64,000 nt of DNA, from the NCBI GenBank assembly GCA_907165065.1, contig OU015529.1:3899054-3963053 (forward strand), written 5' to 3'. Under the pieces are notes generated by a model that saw nothing but the letters and a program-made list of their open reading frames with translations, did no database searches and was not told the DNA's origin. A program made the position numbers and the translations under genes. Every line of letters starts with the position of its first letter. Position 1 is the first letter of the stretch. Shown here one piece after another: positions 22,665 through 33,596 of the stretch. The DNA is from Caprimulgus europaeus (Eukaryota > Chordata > Aves > Caprimulgiformes > Caprimulgidae).

Positions 22665-23524
22665 TCTTTTCTTTAAACCTTGTGGGTAGGAATACATGTG
22701 TTTTTACAGCAGAAGAGTTACCTGGGTTACCTTAGGACTTGTCCTTTGATGTCCCTCAGGACCTTACACTGAAAAGTAGCTTGAATTATCCTGATTTTTT
22801 TTTCTGATAGCCAGAATAAAAGAAAGAATTTCCAGTATGCTTCATTCAAATAATATCTGTGAGGATATAAATTAAAAATTATTATTTTCTTTGAGCTGTT
22901 TTGGTTAATCCTTGGAGAACAGGGGTTAGAGCTTTGTCAGTAGAGCTGTTTCACCACCACTTCGGCTTTCCTGCCTTAGGCACTTTGTTATCAGACATTA
23001 ATATCTGCAACAGCAACCAATTATCTTGTAATTTTAACAAAGGCATCAGAAAAGAGAAAGTGCTTGTTGGTTCGATGGTCGTAAATATATAGATCACAAG
23101 CAGAGAGCCTTTACTTTTATTATGCAAAATAATGACTATGTAGCTCTTAATGGAATTTACTTTGTGCTATGACAATTTATACTTCTGCATGTCTGTGGAA
23201 GAGCTTTCCCACCAGGCTGTTTTGACAGTTCTCTGTAATAATATAGGAGAGTGATGTGTCTAACGAAGTCTCCGAGAAAAATATCTGGTTTGTATTTCAG
23301 AACTTGTCATTCAGTGTGTTTTGCAGTAGGAGATAGCATGGGAAAGATGCCTTCCATCCTGGGCTGCCCTCACATCCTACTGCAGATGTAGGGGCTGGTG
23401 CTGCCTCTGCTGAGCGGGGTGGGAGGAGGGTCCTGCTCTGCTCACAGCGAGCTGGATCTCCCCTTCCAGGAAAACTTTGGTTTTTCTGAGGCTGTTGCAG
23501 CGTATGTTGGGCTGTGCACTTGCC
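22665..23524. other. unique non-coding sequence
   Basis: No gene recognised. 22860-23170 is AT-rich and repeat-free. Confidence 0.5.
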
Positions 23525-23640
23525 TTTTTTTTTCTGTTTTTTTCCTTTTTCTTTTTTCTTTTTTTCTTTTTTTTCTTTTTATCTTTTTTCTTTTTTTTTC
23601 TTTTTTCTTTTTTTTTCCTTTTTTATTTTTATTTTTTTTT
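23525..23640. repeat. T-rich polypyrimidine tract
   Basis: 116 bp almost entirely of T with single or paired C every 5-9 bases; A occurs three times in the right half and G once near the start. It lies immediately before the longest CR1 copy, at the 5' side of that plus-strand element, so it is not a normal CR1 tail. Confidence 0.97.
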
Positions 23641-23654
23641 AAGAAATGAAAGTG

Positions 23655-24571
23655 TTCTTGCAAGCTTGGCCATCTGTTGCAGATGACATCTGTCTGGCCT
23701 GCTGCAGATGATACTAAGCTGGGTGGAAGCGTTGATCTGCTGGAGGGTAGGAAGGTTCTGCAGAGGGATCTGGACAGGCTGGATCAATGGGCTAAAGTGA
23801 ATTGGATGAGGTTCAGCAAGGCCAAGTGCTGGGTCCTGTGCTTCGGTCACAACCCCACGCAACACTACAGGCTTGGGGAGGAGTGGCTGGAGAGCTGCTG
23901 GTGGAAAAGGACCTGGGGTTGTTGGTCAACAACAGCTGCACAAGAGCCACCAGTGTGCTCAGGTGGCCAAGAAGGCCAAGGGCATCCTGGCCTGGATCAG
24001 CGCTACTGTGGCCAGTAGGACCAGGGCAGTGATTGTCCCCCTGCACTGGGCACTGGTGAGGCTGCAGCTCGAGTGCTGGGTTCAGTGTTGGGCCCCTGAC
24101 TCCAAGAAGGACCTGGAGGTGCTGGAGCGTGTCCAGAGAAGGGCAACGGAGCTGGGGAAGGGTCTGGAGCACAAGTGTGCTGAGTTCCCGGCTGAGGGAA
24201 CTGGGGGTGTTGAGCCTGGAGAAAAGGAGGCTGAGGGGAGACCTTGTGGCTCTGTCCAAGTCCCTGCAAGGAGGGTGGGGAGAGGTGGGGGTGGGTCTGT
24301 TCAACCAAGAAACAAGGGACAGGACAAGAGCAAATGGCCTCAAGTTGCACCAAGGGCAGTTGAGATTGGATGTGAGGAAGAATTTCTTTGCTGAAAGGGT
24401 TCTGAGGCATTGGAAGGGGTTGCCCAAGGCAGTGGTGGAGTCCCCATCCCTGGAGGTGTTTAAAATAGGTGTAGATGTGGTGTTTAGGGTCATGGTTAAG
24501 TGGGTATGGTGGTGTTGGGTGGACAGTTGGACTTGATGATCTTAGACATCTTTTCCAACCTTAATGATCTC
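23655..24571 (+). mobile_element. CR1 LINE, longest copy in the window (about 0.9 kb)
   Basis: Plus-strand CR1 reaching back into the reverse-transcriptase domain. Similarity is clear from about 23701 (GCAGATGATACTAAGCTGGG, encoding ADDTKLGG) and possible from about 23655. The tail is TTGATGATCTTAGACATC, CTTTTCCAACC, TTAATGATCTC, without the terminal octamer repeats. It shares its 3' half with the 18283 copy. Confidence 0.95.
23707..24536 (+). pseudogene. CR1 ORF2 (reverse transcriptase C-terminal part), frameshifted
   Basis: The plus strand encodes, in pieces, the end of the CR1 reverse transcriptase and the ORF2 C-terminus. The first frame has [33 protein letters not shown] and [10 protein letters not shown]. 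The FADD-type box, which carries catalytic aspartates, lies at the very start and is only partly present. Similarity then moves to other frames ([11 protein letters not shown], then the region before ...[18 protein letters not shown]), and a last open stretch ends ...[13 protein letters not shown]. Several frameshifts show it is dead. Confidence 0.9.
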
Positions 24572-26046
24572 CGGTGCTGCCTCCAACTTGTGGACAGTTG
24601 GGATTTTAAGCTGTGGTTACCTTGCCTGGAAGCAAAAGGCAGGACCTGCACAGGGGAAAGGGCTGGTGATACAATTGGTACCAGTACAGTAGAATCTCTT
24701 CCAGTAAAATAAGTGACCTGTACACAAGTAGGAAATGATGGCTGCTGGAAAAATCCATAAATAATGTGTATGTATCAAAACAGCAGCATCAAAACAGTAA
24801 ATGAAGTGTAATTGTTGGAGTTCCCGTACTGGTGGAAGTGAGACCAGTCAGAGGAGGAGTGTGCTGATGCTGATGAGAGGTAGCTGTGGCTGATGGTTCT
24901 CCACCAGCTTTGCAGAACCAGAGATCTGATTTCTGAGGTTTGGGGACAATACACACCGTGCCCCCCATGCCTCCATGGGTCTTTGGTCCATCTTAGTGAG
25001 ATGGTCACAGCCAATGGCAACTGCCTGAGGAATTGTCCTCCCCTGGGCTTCTGGGCAGCCCAGCATGGAGGCACGTGGAGACCTTCTGGAGGTGATGGTG
25101 GAGCATGTGCAGCCCTCACCACAGCTCACCTCGGGGCTGCTGCTGCCCTCCAGCTGGGAGAGGACTTTCAGGGTGCACGGGCACTTCGTTACACATTAAT
25201 TAGTTTCATTAACTCCCCTCTGTGTTGGCAGGAACTTGTTCCTGGGTGAGGTGATGGTTCCTGTGGTGCTGGCATCTCCTCCCACCCAATGCCACAGCAG
25301 ATCCAGGCTGCCCTGTCCCTTTGCCAGGGAGCTGCGTTTGGCCAGGGGTGCGGCTGAGTGTAAATGTTAAGTTAAGCTTTGGTGTTGTTTGTCTCTCCCT
25401 TTTCCTCAGCAGGCTTTTCTTCTCTGCTGATCCTCAGAAGCAGCCCAAGAAATGACATTTATGCATATTTCATAGCGTGGTTTCTGTAGGCATACGGAGC
25501 AAACAAATCAATTTCTCAGCAGCACGCTGTTTAAAAGAAACAGCAACAACCTGTGGGATAAGTTTGCAGAAGCTGTTAAAATTAATTATAAATGGCAGAA
25601 GATATAACATTTTGGGGGGGGGGGGAAGTGCTAATGTGTGAAGAATAATAAACATTCAGGAGATGAAAAGGAACTCTCTGTCATCTGATTATTTAAACTT
25701 CATATATTTATAAATATCAGAACACGTTAAAACAGTGTAAACTCGCTACCAACAGCTCATTGCCATTTTATCCTGGAATTGCAGCAGCCTCATCTGCTAT
25801 CTCAAATATTAGCTTTCACCTTCCTAGGCTTGGAGTTTTCCTGCAGATTCATGGCTGTGTGACTATAAATGTACTATAATATTTTTCCAAAAAAAAAAAA
25901 AAACCCAAACCCCAGGAGTCCATCAGTGGTGAATGTTGATGGGGTTTCACTGCTCTATGGGCTGAAGCTGCTCCACAGTAGATACATTCTTGCTGAAGTA
26001 TCTTATTTTTATTGTGAAGCAAGTGTAAATTTACCCAACTCAAGTG

Positions 26047-26050
<4 letters not shown>
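24572..26050. other. unique non-coding sequence
   Basis: No gene recognised. A G12 run lies at 25614-25625 and an A run at about 25890-25903. 25430-25790 is AT-rich and repeat-free (for example TTAAAATTAATTATAAATGG), a weak candidate for conserved regulatory sequence. Confidence 0.45.

Positions 26051-26051
<1 letters not shown>

Positions 26052-26101
<50 letters not shown>
26052..26101. repeat. (TA)25 microsatellite
   Basis: Fifty bases of uninterrupted TA. Long pure TA tracts can extrude cruciforms and are slippage-prone, so length polymorphism is likely. Confidence 0.98.
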
Positions 26102-26105
<4 letters not shown>

Positions 26106-27162
26106 AATGCTACAAGCTTCAGGGAGAGTAGGGTAGTCTCTGCCAATATATCTGTAGCCTGTTCAGGGTTCCTCTGGACCACAGCACTGTAATTTCTGTG
26201 CAGCTAGAGCTCAGAGTTCTTAAAAGCCCTCATCCCACCAGAGTGATGGAGTTTATGTCACTGTGATCTTTACAAATATTGAGAAATGTGGTAACGTGGA
26301 TGAGATCTTACCCAGGAACCAGCCCCAATGCCACTGATGTTAACTGGGGTGCCATTTCTGTACAGCCACTGTACACTTTGTACAGTGATGAGCACAGGTC
26401 CCATGGTGTTAACTTTTCTCATGTTGCCTGTACAGTGAAGAACTTAGGTCACTGGTCAGAAAAATATGCTCTAATTAGAAAGAAATTGTTATTTTCATCC
26501 TGTTTTACAGATGAGGTCAATGGAAAATACTCAGAAGAGAGCACATTCCTGCTTGGGCTGTCTTGGGCTTGGTATTGTTTGGGTGGGAGGTTGCTCCTGG
26601 CCGGGCAGAAAAGCTGCTGGGTGATCAGCAGAAGGGCTGTGCAGGCAATGAAGGGTGAAGAGCATCCCTCAGCCAGGAAGGGGGCTCGGGGAGATGGATG
26701 GGATATGGAATCCTGTGGTGGAGTGATATACTGAGCATCATTAAGCCAGAGGGTTTTACTAAAGTATGGTTGGGTTTTGCCTCCGATGAGTTTGCTCCGG
26801 ATTTTGAGCCAACCCGTTGGCTTCTGTGGCGTAGGGTTGGGTCTCCACCGTGCCCATGAACCTCCTCGTGGTTTTAGCAGCCCTCCCATTGCAGTTATAT
26901 CCAAACCCATTTTCTCTATTATTATTTTTTTTTTCCCTTTTCCTGAAGGTCCTGACTTGATAACACAGCATCAAAACCCCTTGGACCCCATCACCCCCCA
27001 GCCTGTCCGATGCGATGTGACACTGTGTCCCTAACATATGTCACTCCATGCTAGCGTGTTCTCGCTCCTCAACTGCTCATGGGACACCACTTCATTTCCA
27101 TGGGTGCCACCACCAATCTCAGCAGCATTGTGTGTTCCCAGTGTCCCCCCAGCACAGGGATG
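26102..27162. other. unique non-coding sequence
   Basis: No gene recognised. A small perfect hairpin (CACTGTAC / GTACAGTG with a 5-base loop) lies at 26367-26387. The open frames at 26279-26734 (+) and 26449-26910 (-) overlap each other, have no motif and are taken as chance. Confidence 0.5.
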
Positions 27163-27254
27163 CTCGGTGGGGAACGCTGCGGCCGTGACCGGGTCGGCAG
27201 CAGCGCGGCTTTGTCCCGGCGCAGGAAGGGAGCCGGGCTCGGGGCGGGAGCGGG
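27163..27254. promoter_or_regulatory. very small CpG-rich patch with a GC box
   Basis: About 14 CpG dinucleotides fall within some 90 bp, in a neighbourhood almost without CpG. The right end has GGGGCGGGA (Sp1/KLF-type GC box) at 27241-27249. It could be a minor promoter, an unmethylated regulatory core or the remnant of a larger island. It is far shorter than an ordinary promoter CpG island, and no exon is recognisable next to it. Confidence 0.4.
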
Positions 27255-28630
27255 GCTGTTTGGGCTGAAAGGTTGTTAGATTCAGGTCACTGAGTTTAGG
27301 CTGCTGGATTTTCTGTGACCAAGTCTAAAAAAATGCAGATTTGAAGCAACCCTATGTTAATGAGTTCAGACTGCTTGAATTTCCTACTGAATAACGGCCG
27401 GAATTACCAGAGATAGTGACTTATGAGATGTGATTGAATATTATCCTCTTCTCGAGATTAAATTGATAAAATGATGTAATATCACATTATTTTTATTAGC
27501 CTGCTTTGATACAAAAATCTCCACAGAGCTGAAGATTTTGTTAGAATAAAACAAAGGTACTGGAATGCCAAAAAAAAAAATTCAATAAATTTTTAAAACG
27601 TAGTATCACATTTTAAATGCGATTTTGTGCATATGGTGAGTGAATGCAATACCTCTTTACCCTCAGGCCGCCCACTTTCATACATTAAAAATATTCTATT
27701 TAAATGCAGATTTTGATGTGCTATCTGGCATGGTGTTTGAGGGGAAGAGAGAGGAGAAAAGGGAGGATGAGTGCGTCTTGTAATTTAATTACGTGTTTCT
27801 TTTGAGGTGCAAAGGTGCAAGCAGTTGGTAGGTGTGAGGGCATGCAAAAAAAAAAAGTGCAAGGTTAAGTTTTGAAAAATTTGTAAAAATAAAAAAAAAG
27901 GTAATCTGAGCCTCAAAAGAGAGTCCAGTGAGATTTTAGGGGTGTAAATATGTATATATGTGTGTATACGTGTGCACATGTGTGTTACCAGCTCCCGTGT
28001 GCCTTGTGTGTGTCAGCACAGCCCTGCTGAAAATCACATCTTGGTTGGAAAGAACTGCTTGTTCAGAACAGAAAAAAAACATTTTTAGCCAAGATTGGTC
28101 CAGTAATCTGGTTTCTGATGTGAACCAATCCACTGTTGATTGAGGGGCTCTCTTGTTGCCCAGGAGGTGTTGTGACAAGGTGACTCTCGTTCTGTTTGCT
28201 TGGTGTCATCCAGATGGATGTGGGGTTTTTGGAATGAAAAACAATTTTTTAATTTATTTATTTTTTTTAATAACAACCTTAGGAATGCTGGAGACTGACT
28301 GCAAGGGGCAAAAGTCACAGCAGCAAAACACTTTGGATGCCACAAAAGTGATTTTGCTGTTTGATGGTGTAAAAACGAGGGAGGTTGCGTTTGGTTTTGG
28401 GACTCTTTGTCTTCATTTGTGTGTCGTACGAGTGAAAGCCTATTTCCAGAACTCAAGAATATTTGAATTTCAGTGCCCTGGAGCAAATAGGTTGAGTGGT
28501 ATCAGAGATTATCAGATTTAATTCATTTATTTTAAATGTAAATTGATTTGAAGCCACTGGGAGCCGTTAGTGTGCAGTCTTTGGCCTCCACACTTGGAGT
28601 GTATTATTTCTCCTGCCATCCACCTCCACC
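27255..28630. other. unique sequence with an AT-rich candidate conserved block
   Basis: 27270-27720 is AT-rich and free of interspersed repeats, with words such as GAGATTAAATTGATAAAATG and TTTTTATTAGCCTGC; it may be conserved non-coding sequence and follows the CpG patch directly. A runs occur at about 27570, 27846 and 27890, and a TG/TA-rich stretch at 27945-27985. No gene recognised; the frames at 28085-28521 on both strands have no motif. Confidence 0.4.
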
Positions 28631-29290
28631 CATCACAGAATCTCAGAATGGTGGGGTTGGAAGGGACCTCAGGGGATCATCCAGTCCAGGCACTGGACTG
28701 CCAAAGCAGGTTCCCTACACCAGCTTGCACAGGAAAGTGTCCAGGTGGGTTTGAACATCTCCAGAGATGGAGACTCCACACCCTCTCTGGGCAGCCTGGC
28801 CCAGGGCTCTGGCACCCTCACAGGAAAGAAGTTTTTCCTTCAGTTTGTCTGGAACTTCTGGTGTTCCAGTTTGTGCCCATTGCCCCTTGTCCTGTCACTG
28901 GGCACCACCAAAAAGAGCCCGGCCCCATCCATTTGGCCCCCACATTTCAGATATTTATAGACATTGATCAGATCCCCTCTCAGGCTGCTCCTCTCCAGGC
29001 TGAACAGTCCCAGCTCTCTCAGCCTCTCCTCACACAGGAGATGCTCCAGACCATTAATCATCTTGGTAGCCTTCACTGGAATCTCTCCAGAAGTTCCCTG
29101 TGTCTCTTGAACTGAGGAGCCCAGAACTGGACACGATATCCCAGATGTGGCCTTACCAGGGCAGAGTAGAGGGGGAGGAGAACCTCCCTGGACCTGCTCA
29201 TCACATTTTCTTTTTTAATGCACCCCAGGAGACCATTGGCCTTCTTGGCCACAAGGGCCCATTGTTGGCTCATGGTCAACTGGTCATCCA
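28631..29290 (-). mobile_element. CR1 LINE, about 0.66 kb, separate subfamily
   Basis: Minus-strand CR1. The tail at the left is ATCTCAGAATGG, GGTTGGAAGGGACCTCAGGG, ATCATCCAGTCC. Further right come GCCTGGCCCAGGGCTC, CCCCTTGTCCTGTCACTGG and CACCCCAGGAGACCATTGGC, typical of an older CR1 family than the 5901 group. Similarity fades beyond about 29290. Confidence 0.94.
28840..29279 (-). pseudogene. CR1 ORF2 C-terminal region, interrupted
   Basis: On the minus strand the sequence encodes LTMSQQWALVAKKANG, LPLYSALVRPHLGYRVQFW, a stop or frame break just after ELLERFQ at about 29073, then [40 protein letters not shown] and [17 protein letters not shown]. This order matches the end of CR1 ORF2. The two parts lie in different frames, and the reverse-transcriptase core is absent. 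Confidence 0.88.
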
Positions 29291-31635
29291 TCCATCCCTC
29301 CTCCCAGTCTTTTATCAGGCTGGTTTGTTCCTTCCATCCCAAAAAGACCTGAGCTTGGGGCTCCACACCTCTCAGCATCACATATAAGGTGTGATGATGC
29401 TTCTGATGACAAAGCACTTCAAGATTTTGGCTTTGCCATGACGTGCTGTGGCCACGTCCCAGACCATCCACCCATGTTTCTCTCTCTTGCTTGTAACATG
29501 TAATCCAAGAGATGGATTAATTGGGGTAGGTAATGGTGATGACTCCTGTGGTCCTGCCAAGGTACTGGGCTGCAGTGGGACTGAGTTTAAAAGCCACTGG
29601 GTTCCCAACTGGGCTCTCCTCTCCAGCTCCCTGGACACGGCTCCTATGCTCTGCCAACTCCAGTGCAAAATACATCTTTTTAGGGGCTGTGTGATTCACC
29701 ACGAGCAGCTTATAGATTCCTGTAAATATAAATTCAGGGCTGCACCAAATAATGCCAAATGTGTATTTTTAAGTCTATGTATAAAATTATTTGATCTCTG
29801 AGAGCATCCCATTTGCCAATTTTTCTCTCAGGCACATACATATTAAAATCATATTATGTACAATATACGATCATAAAATGGAAATCACAATGGAAAGCAA
29901 TATTATAATTTTTTCCCTTTAATTTTCGTCTCAAATAATACATCCTTCTGAAGAAAAGGTTATTTGTGTGATATGCTGGAGAACAGTTCACAAAATTAAA
30001 TAAGAGTCATCCCCATAAAATGAGCTGCAGAGTGAAGCAAGCCATGGCAACGCTTGGGACTCTGAACCCATCTTGGTTTCCCAGCACAAATACAAACTTT
30101 TCATTTCTTGTTTGTTGCAAGTATTAGGGCAGCAGGTGGGGTTTACTACGAGGTGGTTTGGGTGAGTAAAGGCTGCTCCTGCGCTTGGAGGCAGCGTGGA
30201 GGATGCTCTGACCTGCACATCCACTCCTCAAACCCACGGGGAGATATTTAGAACGTGCCCATCCTTTATAGGAGAAGTGAATCCACACATGTCAGTGTCC
30301 TTATTCCTCCTTCTTATTTGAAAATAAAAATATTTTTAAATGGCTTGGCCTATAAAAGTATTTAAAAATGGCTTAATTTAAAAATAAATGTTAATAGGTG
30401 AATAATAAACAGCTGATTTAAAACATACAGGAAAGCATGGATGATATTACCTGTCTCGTGAGTGCTTAACCTGGGAGTCCTCAATTTCAAACTCATTTTT
30501 TGGGGGATATTTTTTATTCCAAAAGTGATGGGAAGAGGAAGAAAATCAGTGGAATTGGTTTACTTATTGCCCTAACTACTCTCACAATAGTGAAAAGCTC
30601 TCATCGGGTATGTATCAGATTATTTTATTATGCCAACATTAATATTGGAAGCACACACGTAATCTGGAGTCAGCAGGTTCATACACTACTATCTCATTAA
30701 ATTTTCAGGCAAAAGCTGCAAAAATTAATTGGAGGCGTGTAATAGTTTAGAATGTGAGCTGGCTTATGGTAATATAAATTACATGAGGAGCAGACAGTTT
30801 TATATACTGAGAGAGGGAAAACTGGTTTACTTTAATGAGAAGAGATAGAAATGTGGAGCTATTTTTTCATTACAGATGCACTCTAAACTGTTTGGACTTA
30901 CTTGATGAATAGAGTTAATTCTCTGCTACAGTTCCAATAATTCATGTTGCACAGTTTAATGACTTCTAGATAAAAACAGGATTGAAATGTTAATTTCTAT
31001 GAAGAAATTGGAGCACTCTCATACATCAAGCTTTTTTTCTATTAAACTACTAGTTAATTTCGCTAAACAAGTCTCTTAGAGATATTTCATGCTACACAGG
31101 TTTGGGTTTTTTCTCACCTGCTTTATTTTATGCCGTTGGCCACGAGCGTTGGCCACCACAGGGCACCACGGAGATGCAGAAGAATTTCAGGTGTACTTCA
31201 CCTGCCATTCCAATCATGAAAATACTTTTTTTCTGCAATGCATTTAGACCTTTTGGTGTTTTCTCCTGTATTTCCAAGTTGATGCTGGTCATCATCTCTG
31301 AGAGTTTTAGGTTTATGTGTTCATCACCCTATTGAGGGATGGGTAGGGGAAGAGCTGGTGCCACCTCTGCCACAGCCCCATTGCGTGTGTTGAAGCTGCT
31401 CAGGGCTCTGCTGCCTTTGCCATCCAGGTGTAGCTGGTGGGCTTCATCCGAGGAGCACGTCTGCTGTGGGGGCACAGGGAGCTGCTGGTGTGGCTGCTGT
31501 GCTTGGACCTTCTCCCTAATTCATTCTGATTAGTGGTCTTCTGCGTGCTGCCTGGAGGCTGGGTACTGCTGACTGATGCTGCACAGAGAGGAAATAATTG
31601 TTTTTTCTATCGTATATTCTTTGGTTTAGGAGTTT
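29291..31635. other. unique non-coding sequence with AT-rich candidate regulatory blocks
   Basis: 29690-30000 and 30250-31080 are AT-rich, nearly CpG-free and without interspersed repeats; the second has TTAAAATGG-, TAATATAAATTAC- and ACTAGTTAATTTCGC-type words. No gene recognised. These are my second-best candidates for conserved non-coding elements after 21526-22608. Confidence 0.4.
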
Positions 31636-31940
31636 CTCACCTAGAGAGGTGGGAGTTGGTCTCTTCTCCCAAGTAATAAGCGACAGAATGAGAGGAAGTG
31701 GCCTCAAGTTGCACCAGGGGAGGTTTAGGTTGGATATGAGGAAAATATTCTTCACTGAAAGGGTTGTCAAGCATTGGAACAGGAGGTGGTGGAGTCACCT
31801 TCCCTGATGGGATTTAACAGATGGGTAGATGAAGTGCTGAGGGACATGGGTTAGAGGTGGAATTGGCAGTGTTGGGTTTATGGTTGGACTCGGTGATCCT
31901 AAAGGTCTTTTCCAACCACTGCAGTTCTGTGATTCTGTGA
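31636..31940 (+). mobile_element. CR1 LINE 3' end
   Basis: Plus-strand CR1. It starts near TCTCACCTAGAGAGGTGGGA, includes GTTGCACCAGGGGAGGTTTA, GGAAAATATTCTTCACTG and GGTTGGACTCGGTGATCC, and ends CTTTTCCAACC...TTCTGTGATTCTGTGA. Same tail type as 18283. A deletion of about 13 bp near 31780 removes part of the block encoding NRLP. Confidence 0.94.
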
Positions 31941-33382
31941 CTTGCATTTGTTTCCCTTGTTTTGTTTTTGGTTTGAGCCTCACAGGTTTGCAGTCCTGCA
32001 GCAGTCTTGCCTTTGGGTTGTGTTTGGTGCCTCTCGCTGTTACGTGCGCTCGTCTGCTCACCTTCCATCAGTTTGGCATTTGCAGTTTTATATCCATGTT
32101 TTTATCTTTGTGATATTCTTCTGCATCTTTACATGAGGACCTCATCATACAACCTCAGCTGGTAGAAACCACCTTGATCTCGCTTTTCATATGGGATTGC
32201 AGGACTCATGCTCCTGCTTAAGGTACAAACATTTACTGTCCATACAGTGAGGTGGTGCTCAAGTCAATTTTACTTTTTATTTGTTTGCATTTACTTCAAT
32301 GTTGTTTAAAAGCTGTCCTGCTTTGCTTTCTGTGCTGTTGGTGGGTGTTGAAGAACTATTCCCCTTAGGCTGGTAAGATGAGGGTGAGGAGGATGCTGTC
32401 ACAAGAGTGCTGAGTGTCCACTGGGCTTCTTCTTCCAGGTGCTGTAGCAGCTTTCTTGGTAGACTCCATGGGTGCACATGTGTTACAACAGAATACATCG
32501 TTTTGATGTTTCATCTTGGCTTTTCTTTGCTGAAGTGTCCCCTCTGGCTTCACTGGGAGCCCAGGTACCATCGGGAGGAGAATGTATGCCCATGGTGGGG
32601 ACCTGGGCTGAGTGCAGGTGCTTTGGGGGTGTAGGTTCCCTGCAGGGCTGAGTGTGTCATTGTCACCAGTGGTCCTGTCCCCATGTCCACCACTCCATGA
32701 CTGCTGTTCTTCTATAGCACTGTAAGCGTGGAGGGAGATGGAGAGCCAGCATCATGACCACGGAAGGGAGGGAGAGACGTGGGCTGCCCAGCATGGCTGG
32801 CACTCCCTTTGGTTGTTAGCACCCGATTCTTGACAACAGGGTTTATATTAAAATAAAGCTGTTTTTTTGCTCACACAAGGGAAATTTTTAACCTTGTGTT
32901 CCAGATGTACAACTTGATGGGAATTTTTGGGTGTGTGGAAGTGGAGGAGACATCATCCAGGTACAGCTTCTTGCAAAGAGATAAATTATCAAGGTGAAGT
33001 TGAGCTTGACCAGTGAGTTGGTGGCTTTGGGGACACCACTGTGGAGCTGCAGGTGAGCTCTCCTTTGGGGCTGGGAGTGTTCACATTGACTCTCCTCTCC
33101 CATGCCTCACTGGAAGCCATCTCCAAACCCTGGTGAGAAGTGGCTGGTGACAGTGTTTTGCTTGAAGAAGGAGGAGTTTTGGGGCCTGGTGACATCAGCC
33201 AAGTCCCCATCCAGGTTGGAAGGCGAGGGCCTGGCTGCTGGCAGGAGGGAGCTGGTTTCCCCCATACCCTGCCTGGGGCTGCTTCTCCTGAAAGAAGCTT
33301 TTATCCATGGACCTTGTCCTGTATTGTGTGTCCCCGGTGTCTGACACCGGATTAAACAGAGCGCCGTGCGTGCGAGGTGTAC
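31941..33382. other. unique non-coding sequence
   Basis: No gene or interspersed repeat recognised. Open frames are under 90 codons, on both strands, with no motif. Confidence 0.5.
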
Positions 33383-33460
33383 GGTACAATTATTTTAACC
33401 CATTTTGCTTCCTAGTGTGGAAAATCTGCTTAAAATGGGACTTGCTAAAGTCATTGTACC
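33383..33460. other. hairpin-forming sequence (upstream of a twin pair)
   Basis: GGTACAAT at 33383-33390 is the exact reverse complement of 33453-33460, and CCCATTTT at 33399-33406 of 33432-33439. Between them are six further pairs (33392-33397 with 33446-33451, one G-T wobble), a single mismatch and a 6-base bulge. The loop is about 23-25 bases. It lies 31 bases before the longer hairpin at 33492. It may be part of a structured RNA or the remnant of a palindromic mobile element. Confidence 0.6.
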
Positions 33461-33491
33461 GGATACAAAGGGGTTATTAAAATGCACTCTC

Positions 33492-33596
33492 GAAATAGAA
33501 AATAGGATTAGAAGAGACACTTTGGCTTTGAGGCCTTCTCCAGCCGAAAGAAGGCCTCATGGCCAAAATGTCTCCTTTAATCTCATTTTCTGTTTT
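33492..33596. other. 48-bp imperfect hairpin, candidate structured RNA
   Basis: The arms 33492-33539 and 33549-33596 pair without a single gap around a 9-base loop. I count 39 Watson-Crick pairs, 5 G-T wobbles and 4 mismatches. The strongest part is TGAGGCCTTCT against AGAAGGCCTCA. Eight of the nine departures from a perfect palindrome are transitions (G-T or A-C). A pre-miRNA stem is usually nearer 30 bp, so this is long for one. Alternatives are a very old palindromic transposon or a conserved hairpin repeat. Strand cannot be assigned. Confidence 0.6.

Noticed and set aside
23813-24493. 226-codon minus-strand open frame, the longest in the window
   Set aside because: It is the antisense of the CR1 copy at 23655-24571; the real coding similarity is on the plus strand.
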